Under the pieces are notes generated by a model. It was not told the origin of the DNA and made no database searches. It saw only the letters and a list, made by a program, of their open reading frames with translations. This document shows positions 8,730-21,316 of a DNA stretch of 64,000 bases, piece by piece. Origin of the DNA: Enoplosus armatus. Its lineage: Eukaryota; Chordata; Actinopteri; Centrarchiformes; Enoplosidae. The DNA lies in contig NC_092191.1 of the NCBI RefSeq assembly GCF_043641665.1, positions 22,253,066 to 22,317,065 of the forward strand. The letters run 5' to 3'. Position 1 is the stretch's first letter. The number at the start of each line of letters is the position of its first letter. Position numbers and translations under genes: made by a program.

Positions 8730-10628
8730 CCCCAACAAGTAGCACTTACTGAAGTCAACAGTCAAGTCAATGCTCAAGTCAGGGTAATGCTTCTGACTTG
8801 CAAAAAATGCCAAAACAGTTTTCTTCTTCCACTAAGAAATGACCTAAAATTGCTGTCCTGATGAACTCTGGGGGCTTCAGGGATCAGCAAAACTACCCCA
8901 ACAAGAAGCACTTACTGCATTCAAAACTCATGTGAGTGCTTGTGTTTGGGTAATATTGGTGATAAATTCATGCATTTAGCTGGTCAAGTGAAAAGGATTA
9001 CATTTCTGTTGAAGAACTCACAACCAAGACAACCCCAAAGAGAAGCACTTATGACCACAAGAATCATCAATGTCTCCATTTGAGGTGATCCGAATGTGAT
9101 TCCAATGGCATCTCTTCTCTTACAAACTGTAGGATATGTCATGTACAGCCACCCCACCAAGTGGCACTTACTGAATTCAAACAAAACTCAATACTCAAGT
9201 TGGGTCAATATCACAGACACCCTGTCAGCAATCTTCTTTGCTTACTTCCTCCTTAGTCCATATGCTTCTTTCTGGTATTTTCTGTGCTGTGTTCCAGTTG
9301 CAATGGAAGAGATGTTTCCTGCACAGATTTGTCCATCTTAAATACAGAATGCAGCAATGTCCACAACTCCGCCTCCTTTTCCATGAAGTTTCAATGGTCT
9401 TGACAATGGGAAGTAAACAATAGCACTATTTGTACTTGAACAGACAACCATCATTCTTGCATTCCATTAGAAGTTGATGAGTGGTCAATCAGACTCCAAT
9501 GGGTTTTCTTGATGCAACTCATTGTCTCATGCAGTTGCAGCACCATCAGAAATGCTGTAAAGCAATAAAAAGAGGAATTGAGTGAAGAATCAAATCCCAA
9601 CATCAAAGCACTTTTCATGTCTTGCATTCTAGAATTGGAGTGCATCATAATGACTTGTCTTGCATCTCAGTATGTGAGTAAAATCAGTGTATCTCCTATT
9701 GAAGTTTTTCAAATGGTACCCCAACAGCTTGTTGTATTTCCATTGAGGAATTGGTCACAACCAAGACAACCCCAAAGGGGAGCACTTATGAACACAAAAA
9801 TCACCAGTGGCTCTGTTTGAAGTGATCTGAGATTGATTCTCACAAAATATGGCATCCAATACATTCTGTTGCTTTTGTCAATTAAAACTGCCCCAACAAG
9901 TAGCACTTACACCATCAGAAATGCTGTAAAGCAATACAAAGAGGAATTGAGTGAAGAATCAAATCCCAACATCAAAGCACTTTTCATGTCTTGCATTCTA
10001 GAATTGGAGTGCATCATAATGACTTGTCTTGCATCTCAGTATGTGAGTAAAATCAGTGTATCTCCTATTGAAGTTTTTCAAATGGTACCCCAACATCTTG
10101 TTGTATTTCCATTGAGGAATTGGTCACAACCAAGACAACCCCAAAGGGGAGCACTTATGAACACAAAAATCACCAGTGGCTCTGTTTGAAGTGATCTGAG
10201 ATTGATTCTCACAAAATATGGCATCCAATACATTCTGTTGCTTTTGTCAATTAAAACTGCCCCAACAAGTAGCACTTACACCATCAGAAATGCTGTAAAG
10301 CAATACAAAGAGGAATTGAGTGAAGAATCAAATCCCAACATCAAAGCACTTTTCATGTCTTGCATTCTAGAATTGGAGTGCATCATAATGACTTGTCTTG
10401 CATCTCAGTATGTGAGTAAAATCAGTGTATCTCCTATTGAAGTTTTTCAAATGGTACCCCAACATCTTGTTGTATTTCCATTGAGGAATTGGTCACAACC
10501 AAGACAACCCCAAAGGGGAGCACTTATGAACACAAAAATCACCAGTGGCTCTGTTTGAAGTGATCTGAGATTGATTCTCACAAAATATGGCATCCAATAC
10601 ATTCTGTTGCTTTTGTCAATTAAAACTG
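8730..10628 (+). repeat. Unit 7: short, class K, plus two 369 bp modules
   Basis: Length 1899 bp (1161 + 738). Its B* region has caataaaaagagg in place of caatacaaagagg; only unit 12 shares this, which marks units 7 and 12 as duplicates 7630 bp apart. Confidence 0.92.
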
Positions 10629-10648
10629 CCCCAACAAGTAGCACTTAC
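9542..10648 (+). repeat. Three tandem 369 bp mini-triads (unit 7 end)
   Basis: Copies start at 9542, 9911 and 10280. The first is the normal unit end. The next two are additions entered by a junction cacttac/accatcag instead of the usual gttgcagc/accatcag. The added copies have ccccaacatcttg, the first has ccccaacagcttg; all three have caaaggggagc. The last copy shares its final 20 bp with module A of unit 8. Each copy amounts to an A tail, B*, C'' and a 20 bp A head, i.e. a minimal triad. Confidence 0.9.
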
Positions 10649-12527
10649 TGAAGTCAACAGTCAAGTCAATGCTCAAGTCAGGGTAATGCTTCTGACTTGC
10701 AAAAAATGCCAAAACAGTTTTCTTCTTCCACTAAGAAATGACCTAAAATTGCTGTCCTGATGAACTCTGGGGGCTTCAGGGATCAGCAAAACTACCCCAA
10801 CAAGAAGCACTTACTGCATTCAAAACTCATGTGAGTGCTTGTGTTTGGGTAACATTGGTGATAAATTCATGCATTTAGCTGGTCAAGTGAAAAGGATTAC
10901 ATTTCTGTTGAAGAACTCACAACCAAGACAACCCCAAAGAGAAGCACTTATGACCACAAGAATCATCAATGTCTCCATTTGAGGTGATCCGAATGTGATT
11001 CCAATGGCATCTCTTCTCTTACAAACTGTAGGATATGTCATGTACAGCCACCCCACCAAGTGGCACTTACTGAATTCAAACAAAACTCAATACTCAACTT
11101 GGGTCAATATCACAGAAACCCTGTCAGCAATCTTCTTTGCTTACTTCCTCCTTAGTCCATATGCTTCTTTCTGGTATTTTCTGTGCTGTGTTCCAGTTGC
11201 AATGGAAGAGATGTTTCCTGCACAGATTTGTCCATCTTAAATACAGAATGCAGCAATGTCCACAACTCCGCCTCCTTTTCCATGAAGTTTCAATGGTCTT
11301 GACAATGGGAAGTAAACAATAGCACTATTTGTACTTGAACAGACAACCATCATTCTTGCATTCCATTAGAAGTTGATGAGTGGTCAATCAGACTCCAATG
11401 GGTTTTCTTGATGCAACTCATTGTCTCATGCAGTTGCAGCACCATCAGAAATGCTGTAAAGCAATACAAAGAGGAATTGAGTGAAGAATCAAATCCCAAC
11501 ATCAAAGCACTTTTCATGTCTTGCATTCTAGAATTGGAGTGCATCATAATGACTTGTCTTGCATCTCAGTATGTGAGTAAAATCAGTGTATCTCCTATTG
11601 AAGTTTTTCAAATGGTACCCCAACAGCTTGTTGTATTTCCATTGAGGAATTGGTCACAACCAAGACAACCCCAAAGGGGAGCACTTATGAACACAAAAAT
11701 CACCAGTGGCTCTGTTTGAAGTGATCTGAGATTGATTCTCACAAAATATGGCATCCAATACATTCTGTTGCTTTTGTCAATTAAAACTGCCCCAACAAGT
11801 AGCACTTACACCATCAGAAATGCTGTAAAGCAATACAAAGAGGAATTGAGTGAAGAATCAAATCCCAACATCAAAGCACTTTTCATGTCTTGCATTCTAG
11901 AATTGGAGTGCATCATAATGACTTGTCTTGCATCTCAGTATGTGAGTAAAATCAATGTATCTCCTATTGAAGTTTTTCAAATGGTACCCCAACATCTTGT
12001 TGTATTTCCATTGAGGAATTGGTCACAACCAAGACAACCCCAAAGGGGAGCACTTATGAACACAAAAATCACCAGTGGCTCTGTTTGAAGTGATCTGAGA
12101 TTGATTCTCACAAAATATGGCATCCAATACATTCTGTTGCTTTTGTCAATTAAAACTGCCCCAACAAGTAGCACTTACACCATCAGAAATGCTGTAAAGC
12201 AATACAAAGAGGAATTGAGTGAAGAATCAAATCCCAACATCAAAGCACTTTTCATGTCTTGCATTCTAGAATTGGAGTGCATCATAATGACTTGTCTTGC
12301 ATCTCAGTATGTGAGTAAAATCAGTGTATCTCCTATTGAAGTTTTTCAAATGGTACCCCAACATCTTGTTGTATTTCCATTGAGGAATTGGTCACAACCA
12401 AGACAACCCCAAAGGGGAGCACTTATGAACACAAAAATCACCAGTGGCTCTGTTTGAAGTGATCTGAGATTGATTCTCACAAAATATGGCATCCAATACA
12501 TTCTGTTGCTTTTGTCAATTAAAACTG
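10629..12527 (+). repeat. Unit 8: short, class S, plus two 369 bp modules
   Basis: Length 1899 bp. It carries the S markers (actcaacttggg, cagaaaccc) and gggtaacattgg in B. A private aaaatcaatgtatc lies in the first added module. It corresponds to unit 13 at +7630. Confidence 0.92.
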
Positions 12528-12547
12528 CCCCAACAAGTAGCACTTAC
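11441..12547 (+). repeat. Three tandem 369 bp mini-triads (unit 8 end)
   Basis: Copies start at 11441, 11810 and 12179, with the same junction and ccccaacatcttg in the two added copies. The second copy has a private aaaatcaatg. Confidence 0.9.
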
Positions 12548-13687
12548 TGAAGTCAACAGTCAAGTCAATGCTCAAGTCAGGGTAATGCTTCTGACTTGCA
12601 AAAAATGCCAAAACAGTTTTCTTCTTCCACTAAGAAATGACCTAAAATTGCTGTCCTGATGAACTCTGGGGGCTTCAGGGATCAGCAAAACTACCCCAAC
12701 AAGAAGCACTTACTGCATTCAAAACTCATGTGAGTGCTTGTGTTTGGGTAACATTGGTGATAAATTCATGCATTTAGCTGGTCAAGTGAAAAGGATTACA
12801 TTTCTGTTGAAGAACTCACAACCAAGACAACCCCAAAGAGAAGCACTTATGACCACAAGAATCATCAATGTCTCCATTTGAGGTGATCCGAATGTGATTC
12901 CAATGGCATCTCTTCTCTTACAAACTGTAGGATATGTCATGTACAGCCACCCCACCAAGTGGCACTTACTGAATTCAAACACAACTCAATACTCAAGTTG
13001 GGTCAATATCACAGACACCCTGTCAGCAATCTTCTTTGCTTACTTCCTCCTTAGTCCATATGCTTCTTTCTGGTATTTTCTGTGCTGTGTTCCAGTTGCA
13101 ATGGAAGAGATGTTTCCTGCACAGATTTGCCCATCTTAAATACAGAATGCAGCAATGTCCACAACTCCGCCTCCTTTTCCATGAAGTTTCAATGGTCTTG
13201 ACAATGGGAAGTAAACAATAGCACTATTTGTACTTGAACAGACAACCATCATTCTTGCATTCCATTAGAAGTTGATGAGTGGTCAATCAGACTCCAATGG
13301 GTTTTCTTGATGCAACTCATTGTCTTATGCAGTTGCAGCACCATCAGAAATGCTGTAAAGCAATACAAAGAGGAATTGAGTGAAGAATCAAATCCCAACA
13401 TCAAAGCACTTTTCATGTCTTGCATTCTAGAATTGGAGTGCATCATAATGACTTGTCTTGCATCTCAGTATGTGAGTAAAATCAGTGTATCTCCTATTGA
13501 AGTTTTCAAATGGTACCCCAACAGCTTGTTGTATTTCCATTGAGGAATTGGTCACAACCAAGACAACCCCAAAGAGGAGCACTTATGAACACAAGAATCA
13601 CCAGTGGCTCTGTTTGAAGTGATCTGAGATTGATTCTCACAAAATATGGCATTCAATACATTCTGTTGCTTTTGTCAATTAAAACTG
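12528..13687 (+). repeat. Unit 9: short, class T (1160 bp)
   Basis: T body with gggtaacattgg in B and gtcttatgcag in A*, a pair of markers found together in units 9, 16, 27, 31 and 34. The tail has gttttcaaa and ggcattcaa. It has no full counterpart in the 12-15 duplicate; only its end survives, at the end of unit 13. Confidence 0.92.
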
Positions 13688-14847
13688 CCCCAACAAGTAG
13701 CACTTACTGAAGTCAACAGTCAAGTCAATGCTCAAGTCAGGGTAATGCTTCTGACTTGCAAAAAATGCCAAAACAGTTTTCTTCTTCCACTAAGAAATGA
13801 CCTAAAATTGCTGTCCTGATGAACTCTGGGGGCTTCAGGGATCAGCAAAACTACCCCAACAAGAAGCACTTACTGCATTCAAAACTCATGTGAGTGCTTG
13901 TGTTTGGGTAATATTGGTGATAAATTCATGCATTTAGCTGGTCAAGTGAAAAGGATTACATTTCTGTTGAAGAACTCACAACCAAGACAACCCCAAAGAG
14001 AAGCACTTATGACCACAAGAATCATCAATGTCTCCATTTGAGGTGATCCGAATGTGATTCCAATGGCATCTCTTCTCTTACAAACTGTAGGATATGTCAT
14101 GTACAGCCACCCCACCAAGTGGCACTTACTGAATTCAAACAAAACTCAATACTCAACTTGGGTCAATATCACAGAAACCCTGTCAGCAATCTTCTTTGCT
14201 TACTTCCTCCTTAGTCCATATGCTTCTTTCTGGTATTTTCTGTGCTGTGATCCAGTTGCAATGGAAGAGATGTTTCCTGCACAGATTTGTCCATCTTAAA
14301 TACAGAATGCAGCAATGTCCACAACTCCGCCTCCTTTTCCATGAAGTTTCAATGGTCTTGACAATGGGAAGTAAACAATAGCACTATTTGTACTTGAACA
14401 GACAACCATCATTCTTGCATTCCATTAGAAGTTGATGAGTGGTCAATCAGACTCCAATGGGTTTTCTTGATGCAACTCATTGTCTCATGCAGTTGCAGCA
14501 CCATCAGAAATGCTGTAAAGCAATACAAAGAGGAATTGAGTGAAGAATCAAATCCCAACATCAAAGCACTTTTCATGTCTTGCATTCTAGAATTGGAGTG
14601 CATCATAATGACTTGTCTTGCATCTCAGTATGTGAGTAAAATCAGTGTATCTCCTATTGAAGTTTTCAAATGGTACCCCAACAGCTTGTTGTATTTCCAT
14701 TGAGGAATTGGTCACAACCAAGACAACCCCAAAGAGGAGCACTTATGAACACAAGAATCACCAGTGGCTCTGTTTGAAGTGATCTGAGATTGATTCTCAC
14801 AAAATATGGCATTCAATACATTCTGTTGCTTTTGTCAATTAAAACTG
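13688..14847 (+). repeat. Unit 10: short, class S (1160 bp)
   Basis: S body with gctgtgatccag (otherwise seen only in units 18 and 21). It is followed by a long unit whose B' has tttgagtaa. It corresponds to unit 14 at +6469. Confidence 0.92.
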
Positions 14848-16359
14848 CCCCAACAAGTAGCACTTACTGAAGTCAACAGTCAAGTCAATGCTCAGGTCAG
14901 TTTTCTTCTTCCAGTAAGAAATGACCTGAAATTGCTGTCCTGGGATCAACAAAACCACCCCAACAAGAAGCACTTACTGCATTGAAAACTCATGAGTGCT
15001 TGTGTTTGAGTAATATTGGTGATAAATTCATGCATTTAGCTGGTCAAGATAAAAGGATTACATTTCTGTTGAAGAACTCACAACCAAGACAACCCCAAAG
15101 AGAAGCACTGGTGACCACAGGAATCATCAATGTCTCCATTCGAGGTGATCCAAAATATGGCATCCAATACATTCTGTTGCTTTTGTCAATTAAAACTGCC
15201 CCAACAAGTAGCACTTACTGAAGTCAACAGTCAAGTCAATGCTCAAGTCAGGGTAATGCTTCTGACTTGCAAAAAATGCCAAAACAGTTTTCTTCTTCCA
15301 CTAAGAAATGACCTAAAATTGCTGTCCTGATGAACTCTGGGGGCTTCAGGGATCAGCAAAACTACCCCAACAAGAAGCACTTACTGCATTCAAAACTCAT
15401 GTGAGTGCTTGTGTTTGGGTAATATTGGTGATAAATTCATGCATTTAGCTGGTCAAGTGAAAAGGATTACATTTCTGTTGAAGAACTCACAACCAAGACA
15501 ACCCCAAAGAGAAGCACTTATGACCACAAGAATCATCAATGTCTCCATTTGAGGTGATCCGAATGTGATTCCAATGGCATCTCTTCTCTTACAAACTGTA
15601 GGATATGTCATGTACAGCCACCCCACCAAGTGGCACTTACTGAATTCAAACAAAACTCAATACTCAAGTTGGGTCAATATCACAGACACCCTGTCAGCAA
15701 TCTTCTTTGCTTACTTCCTCCTTAGTCCATATGCTTCTTTCTGGTATTTTCTGTGCTGTGTTCCAGTTGCAATGGAAGAGATGTTTCCTGCACAGATTTG
15801 TCCATCTTAAATACAGAATGCAGCAATGTCCACAACTCCGCCTCCTTTTCCATGAAGTTTCAATGGTCTTGACAATGGGAAGTAAACAATAGCACTATTT
15901 GTACTTGAACAGACAACCATCATTCTTGCATTCCATTAGAAGTTGATGAGTGGTCAATCAGACTCCAATGGGTTTTCTTGATGCAACTCATTGTCTCATG
16001 CAGTTGCAGCACCATCAGAAATGCTGTAAAGCAATACAAAGAGGAATTGAGTGAAGAATCAAATCCCAACATCAAAGCACTTTTCATGTCTTGCATTCTA
16101 GAATTGGAGTGCATCATAATGACTTGTCTTGCATCTCAGTATGTGAGTAAAATCAGTGTATCTCCTATTGAAGTTTTTCAAATGGTACCCCAACAGCTTG
16201 TTGTATTTCCATTGAGGAATTGGTCACAACCAAGACAACCCCAAAGAGGAGCACTTATGAACACAAGAATCACCAGTGGCTCTGTTTGAAGTGATCTGAG
16301 ATTGATTCTCACAAAATATGGCATCCAATACATTCTGTTGCTTTTGTCAATTAAAACTG
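14848..16359 (+). repeat. Unit 11: long, class K (1512 bp)
   Basis: B' has tttgagtaa, which also marks units 15, 20, 29, 33 and 36. The body is K with gatttgtcc. The tail has gtttttcaaa and ggcatccaa. Confidence 0.92.
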
Positions 16360-18258
16360 CCCCAACAAGTAGCACTTACTGAAGTCAACAGTCAAGTCAA
16401 TGCTCAAGTCAGGGTAATGCTTCTGACTTGCAAAAAATGCCAAAACAGTTTTCTTCTTCCACTAAGAAATGACCTAAAATTGCTGTCCTGATGAACTCTG
16501 GGGGCTTCAGGGATCAGCAAAACTACCCCAACAAGAAGCACTTACTGCATTCAAAACTCATGTGAGTGCTTGTGTTTGGGTAATATTGGTGATAAATTCA
16601 TGCATTTAGCTGGTCAAGTGAAAAGGATTACATTTCTGTTGAAGAACTCACAACCAAGACAACCCCAAAGAGAAGCACTTATGACCACAAGAATCATCAA
16701 TGTCTCCATTTGAGGTGATCCGAATGTGATTCCAATGGCATCTCTTCTCTTACAAACTGTAGGATATGTCATGTACAGCCACCCCACCAAGTGGCACTTA
16801 CTGAATTCAAACAAAACTCAATACTCAAGTTGGGTCAATATCACAGACACCCTGTCAGCAATCTTCTTTGCTTACTTCCTCCTTAGTCCATATGCTTCTT
16901 TCTGGTATTTTCTGTGCTGTGTTCCAGTTGCAATGGAAGAGATGTTTCCTGCACAGATTTGTCCATCTTAAATACAGAATGCAGCAATGTCCACAACTCC
17001 GCCTCCTTTTCCATGAAGTTTCAATGGTCTTGACAATGGGAAGTAAACAATAGCACTATTTGTACTTGAACAGACAACCATCATTCTTGCATTCCATTAG
17101 AAGTTGATGAGTGGTCAATCAGACTCCAATGGGTTTTCTTGATGCAACTCATTGTCTCATGCAGTTGCAGCACCATCAGAAATGCTGTAAAGCAATAAAA
17201 AGAGGAATTGAGTGAAGAATCAAATCCCAACATCAAAGCACTTTTCATGTCTTGCATTCTAGAATTGGAGTGCATCATAATGACTTGTCTTGCATCTCAG
17301 TATGTGAGTAAAATCAGTGTATCTCCTATTGAAGTTTTTCAAATGGTACCCCAACAGCTTGTTGTATTTCCATTGAGGAATTGGTCACAACCAAGACAAC
17401 CCCAAAGGGGAGCACTTATGAACACAAAAATCACCAGTGGCTCTGTTTGAAGTGATCTGAGATTGATTCTCACAAAATATGGCATCCAATACATTCTGTT
17501 GCTTTTGTCAATTAAAACTGCCCCAACAAGTAGCACTTACACCATCAGAAATGCTGTAAAGCAATACAAAGAGGAATTGAGTGAAGAATCAAATCCCAAC
17601 ATCAAAGCACTTTTCATGTCTTGCATTCTAGAATTGGAGTGCATCATAATGACTTGTCTTGCATCTCAGTATGTGAGTAAAATCAGTGTATCTCCTATTG
17701 AAGTTTTTCAAATGGTACCCCAACATCTTGTTGTATTTCCATTGAGGAATTGGTCACAACCAAGACAACCCCAAAGGGGAGCACTTATGAACACAAAAAT
17801 CACCAGTGGCTCTGTTTGAAGTGATCTGAGATTGATTCTCACAAAATATGGCATCCAATACATTCTGTTGCTTTTGTCAATTAAAACTGCCCCAACAAGT
17901 AGCACTTACACCATCAGAAATGCTGTAAAGCAATACAAAGAGGAATTGAGTGAAGAATCAAATCCCAACATCAAAGCACTTTTCATGTCTTGCATTCTAG
18001 AATTGGAGTGCATCATAATGACTTGTCTTGCATCTCAGTATGTGAGTAAAATCAGTGTATCTCCTATTGAAGTTTTTCAAATGGTACCCCAACATCTTGT
18101 TGTATTTCCATTGAGGAATTGGTCACAACCAAGACAACCCCAAAGGGGAGCACTTATGAACACAAAAATCACCAGTGGCTCTGTTTGAAGTGATCTGAGA
18201 TTGATTCTCACAAAATATGGCATCCAATACATTCTGTTGCTTTTGTCAATTAAAACTG
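16360..18258 (+). repeat. Unit 12: short, class K, plus two 369 bp modules
   Basis: Counterpart of unit 7 at +7630, including the rare caataaaaagagg. Length 1899 bp. Confidence 0.92.
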
Positions 18259-18278
18259 CCCCAACAAGTAGCACTTAC
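17172..18278 (+). repeat. Three tandem 369 bp mini-triads (unit 12 end)
   Basis: Copies start at 17172, 17541 and 17910. Duplicate of the unit 7 set at +7630, including caataaaaagagg in the first copy. Confidence 0.9.
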
Positions 18279-20156
18279 TGAAGTCAACAGTCAAGTCAAT
18301 GCTCAAGTCAGGGTAATGCTTCTGACTTGCAAAAAATGCCAAAACAGTTTTCTTCTTCCACTAAGAAATGACCTAAAATTGCTGTCCTGATGAACTCTGG
18401 GGGCTTCAGGGATCAGCAAAACTACCCCAACAAGAAGCACTTACTGCATTCAAAACTCATGTGAGTGCTTGTGTTTGGGTAACATTGGTGATAAATTCAT
18501 GCATTTAGCTGGTCAAGTGAAAAGGATTACATTTCTGTTGAAGAACTCACAACCAAGACAACCCCAAAGAGAAGCACTTATGACCACAAGAATCATCAAT
18601 GTCTCCATTTGAGGTGATCCGAATGTGATTCCAATGGCATCTCTTCTCTTACAAACTGTAGGATATGTCATGTACAGCCACCCCACCAAGTGGCACTTAC
18701 TGAATTCAAACAAAACTCAATACTCAACTTGGGTCAATATCACAGAAACCCTGTCAGCAATCTTCTTTGCTTACTTCCTCCTTAGTCCATATGCTTCTTT
18801 CTGGTATTTTCTGTGCTGTGTTCCAGTTGCAATGGAAGAGATGTTTCCTGCACAGATTTGTCCATCTTAAATACAGAATGCAGCAATGTCCACAACTCCG
18901 CCTCCTTTTCCATGAAGTTTCAATGGTCTTGACAATGGGAAGTAAACAATAGCACTATTTGTACTTGAACAGACAACCATCATTCTTGCATTCCATTAGA
19001 AGTTGATGAGTGGTCAATCAGACTCCAATGGGTTTTCTTGATGCAACTCATTGTCTCATGCAGTTGCAGCACCATCAGAAATGCTGTAAAGCAATACAAA
19101 GAGGAATTGAGTGAAGAATCAAATCCCAACATCAAAGCACTTTTCATGTCTTGCATTCTAGAATTGGAGTGCATCATAATGACTTGTCTTGCATCTCAGT
19201 ATGTGAGTAAAATCAGTGTATCTCCTATTGAAGTTTTTCAAATGGTACCCCAACAGCTTGTTGTATTTCCATTGAGGAATTGGTCACAACCAAGACAACC
19301 CCAAAGGGGAGCACTTATGAACACAAAAATCACCAGTGGCTCTGTTTGAAGTGATCTGAGATTGATTCTCACAAAATATGGCATCCAATACATTCTGTTG
19401 CTTTTGTCAATTAAAACTGCCCCAACAAGTAGCACTTACACCATCAGAAATGCTGTAAAGCAATACAAAGAGGAATTGAGTGAAGAATCAAATCCCAACA
19501 TCAAAGCACTTTTCATGTCTTGCATTCTAGAATTGGAGTGCATCATAATGACTTGTCTTGCATCTCAGTATGTGAGTAAAATCAGTGTATCTCCTATTGA
19601 AGTTTTTCAAATGGTACCCCAACATCTTGTTGTATTTCCATTGAGGAATTGGTCACAACCAAGACAACCCCAAAGGGGAGCACTTATGAACACAAAAATC
19701 ACCAGTGGCTCTGTTTGAAGTGATCTGAGATTGATTCTCACAAAATATGGCATCCAATACATTCTGTTGCTTTTGTCAATTAAAACTGCCCCAACAAGTA
19801 GCACTTACACCATCAGAAATGCTGTAAAGCAATACAAAGAGGAATTGAGTGAAGAATCAAATCCCAACATCAAAGCACTTTTCATGTCTTGCATTCTAGA
19901 ATTGGAGTGCATCATAATGACTTGTCTTGCATCTCAGTATGTGAGTAAAATCAGTGTATCTCCTATTGAAGTTTTCAAATGGTACCCCAACAGCTTGTTG
20001 TATTTCCATTGAGGAATTGGTCACAACCAAGACAACCCCAAAGAGGAGCACTTATGAACACAAGAATCACCAGTGGCTCTGTTTGAAGTGATCTGAGATT
20101 GATTCTCACAAAATATGGCATTCAATACATTCTGTTGCTTTTGTCAATTAAAACTG
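18259..20156 (+). repeat. Unit 13: short, class S, plus two 369 bp modules, recombinant end
   Basis: Counterpart of unit 8 through the start of the last module. It then switches to the end of unit 9 (gttttcaaa, gaggagcacttatg, ggcattcaa). The switch falls between 19809 and about 19971, and it removed 1161 bp relative to units 7-9. Confidence 0.92.
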
Positions 20157-20176
20157 CCCCAACAAGTAGCACTTAC
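19071..20176 (+). repeat. Three tandem mini-triads, last one recombinant (unit 13 end)
   Basis: Copies start at 19071, 19440 and 19809. The last is 368 bp and ends with unit-9-type sequence (gttttcaaa, ccccaacagcttg, gaggagcactt), which marks the crossover described for unit 13. Confidence 0.9.
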
Positions 20177-21316
20177 TGAAGTCAACAGTCAAGTCAATGC
20201 TCAAGTCAGGGTAATGCTTCTGACTTGCAAAAAATGCCAAAACAGTTTTCTTCTTCCACTAAGAAATGACCTAAAATTGCTGTCCTGATGAACTCTGGGG
20301 GCTTCAGGGATCAGCAAAACTACCCCAACAAGAAGCACTTACTGCATTCAAAACTCATGTGAGTGCTTGTGTTTGGGTAATATTGGTGATAAATTCATGC
20401 ATTTAGCTGGTCAAGTGAAAAGGATTACATTTCTGTTGAAGAACTCACAACCAAGACAACCCCAAAGAGAAGCACTTATGACCACAAGAATCATCAATGT
20501 CTCCATTTGAGGTGATCCGAATGTGATTCCAATGGCATCTCTTCTCTTACAAACTGTAGGATATGTCATGTACAGCCACCCCACCAAGTGGCACTTACTG
20601 AATTCAAACAAAACTCAATACTCAACTTGGGTCAATATCACAGAAACCCTGTCAGCAATCTTCTTTGCTTACTTCCTCCTTAGTCCATATGCTTCTTTCT
20701 GGTATTTTCTGTGCTGTGTTCCAGTTGCAATGGAAGAGATGTTTCCTGCACAGATTTGTCCATCTTAAATACAGAATGCAGCAATGTCCACAACTCCGCC
20801 TCCTTTTCCATGAAGTTTCAATGGTCTTGACAATGGGAAGTAAACAATAGCACTATTTGTACTTGAACAGACAACCATCATTCTTGCATTCCATTAGAAG
20901 TTGATGAGTGGTCAATCAGACTCCAATGGGTTTTCTTGATGCAACTCATTGTCTCATGCAGTTGCAGCACCATCAGAAATGCTGTAAAGCAATACAAAGA
21001 GGAATTGAGTGAAGAATCAAATCCCAACATCAAAGCACTTTTCATGTCTTGCATTCTAGAATTGGAGTGCATCATAATGACTTGTCTTGCATCTCAGTAT
21101 GTGAGTAAAATCAGTGTATCTCCTATTGAAGTTTTCAAATGGTACCCCAACAGCTTGTTGTATTTCCATTGAGGAATTGGTCACAACCAAGACAACCCCA
21201 AAGAGGAGCACTTATGAACACAAGAATCACCAGTGGCTCTGTTTGAAGTGATCTGAGATTGATTCTCACAAAATATGGCATTCAATACATTCTGTTGCTT
21301 TTGTCAATTAAAACTG
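20157..21316 (+). repeat. Unit 14: short, class S (1160 bp)
   Basis: Counterpart of unit 10 at +6469, but with gctgtgttccag where unit 10 has gctgtgatccag. Confidence 0.92.
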
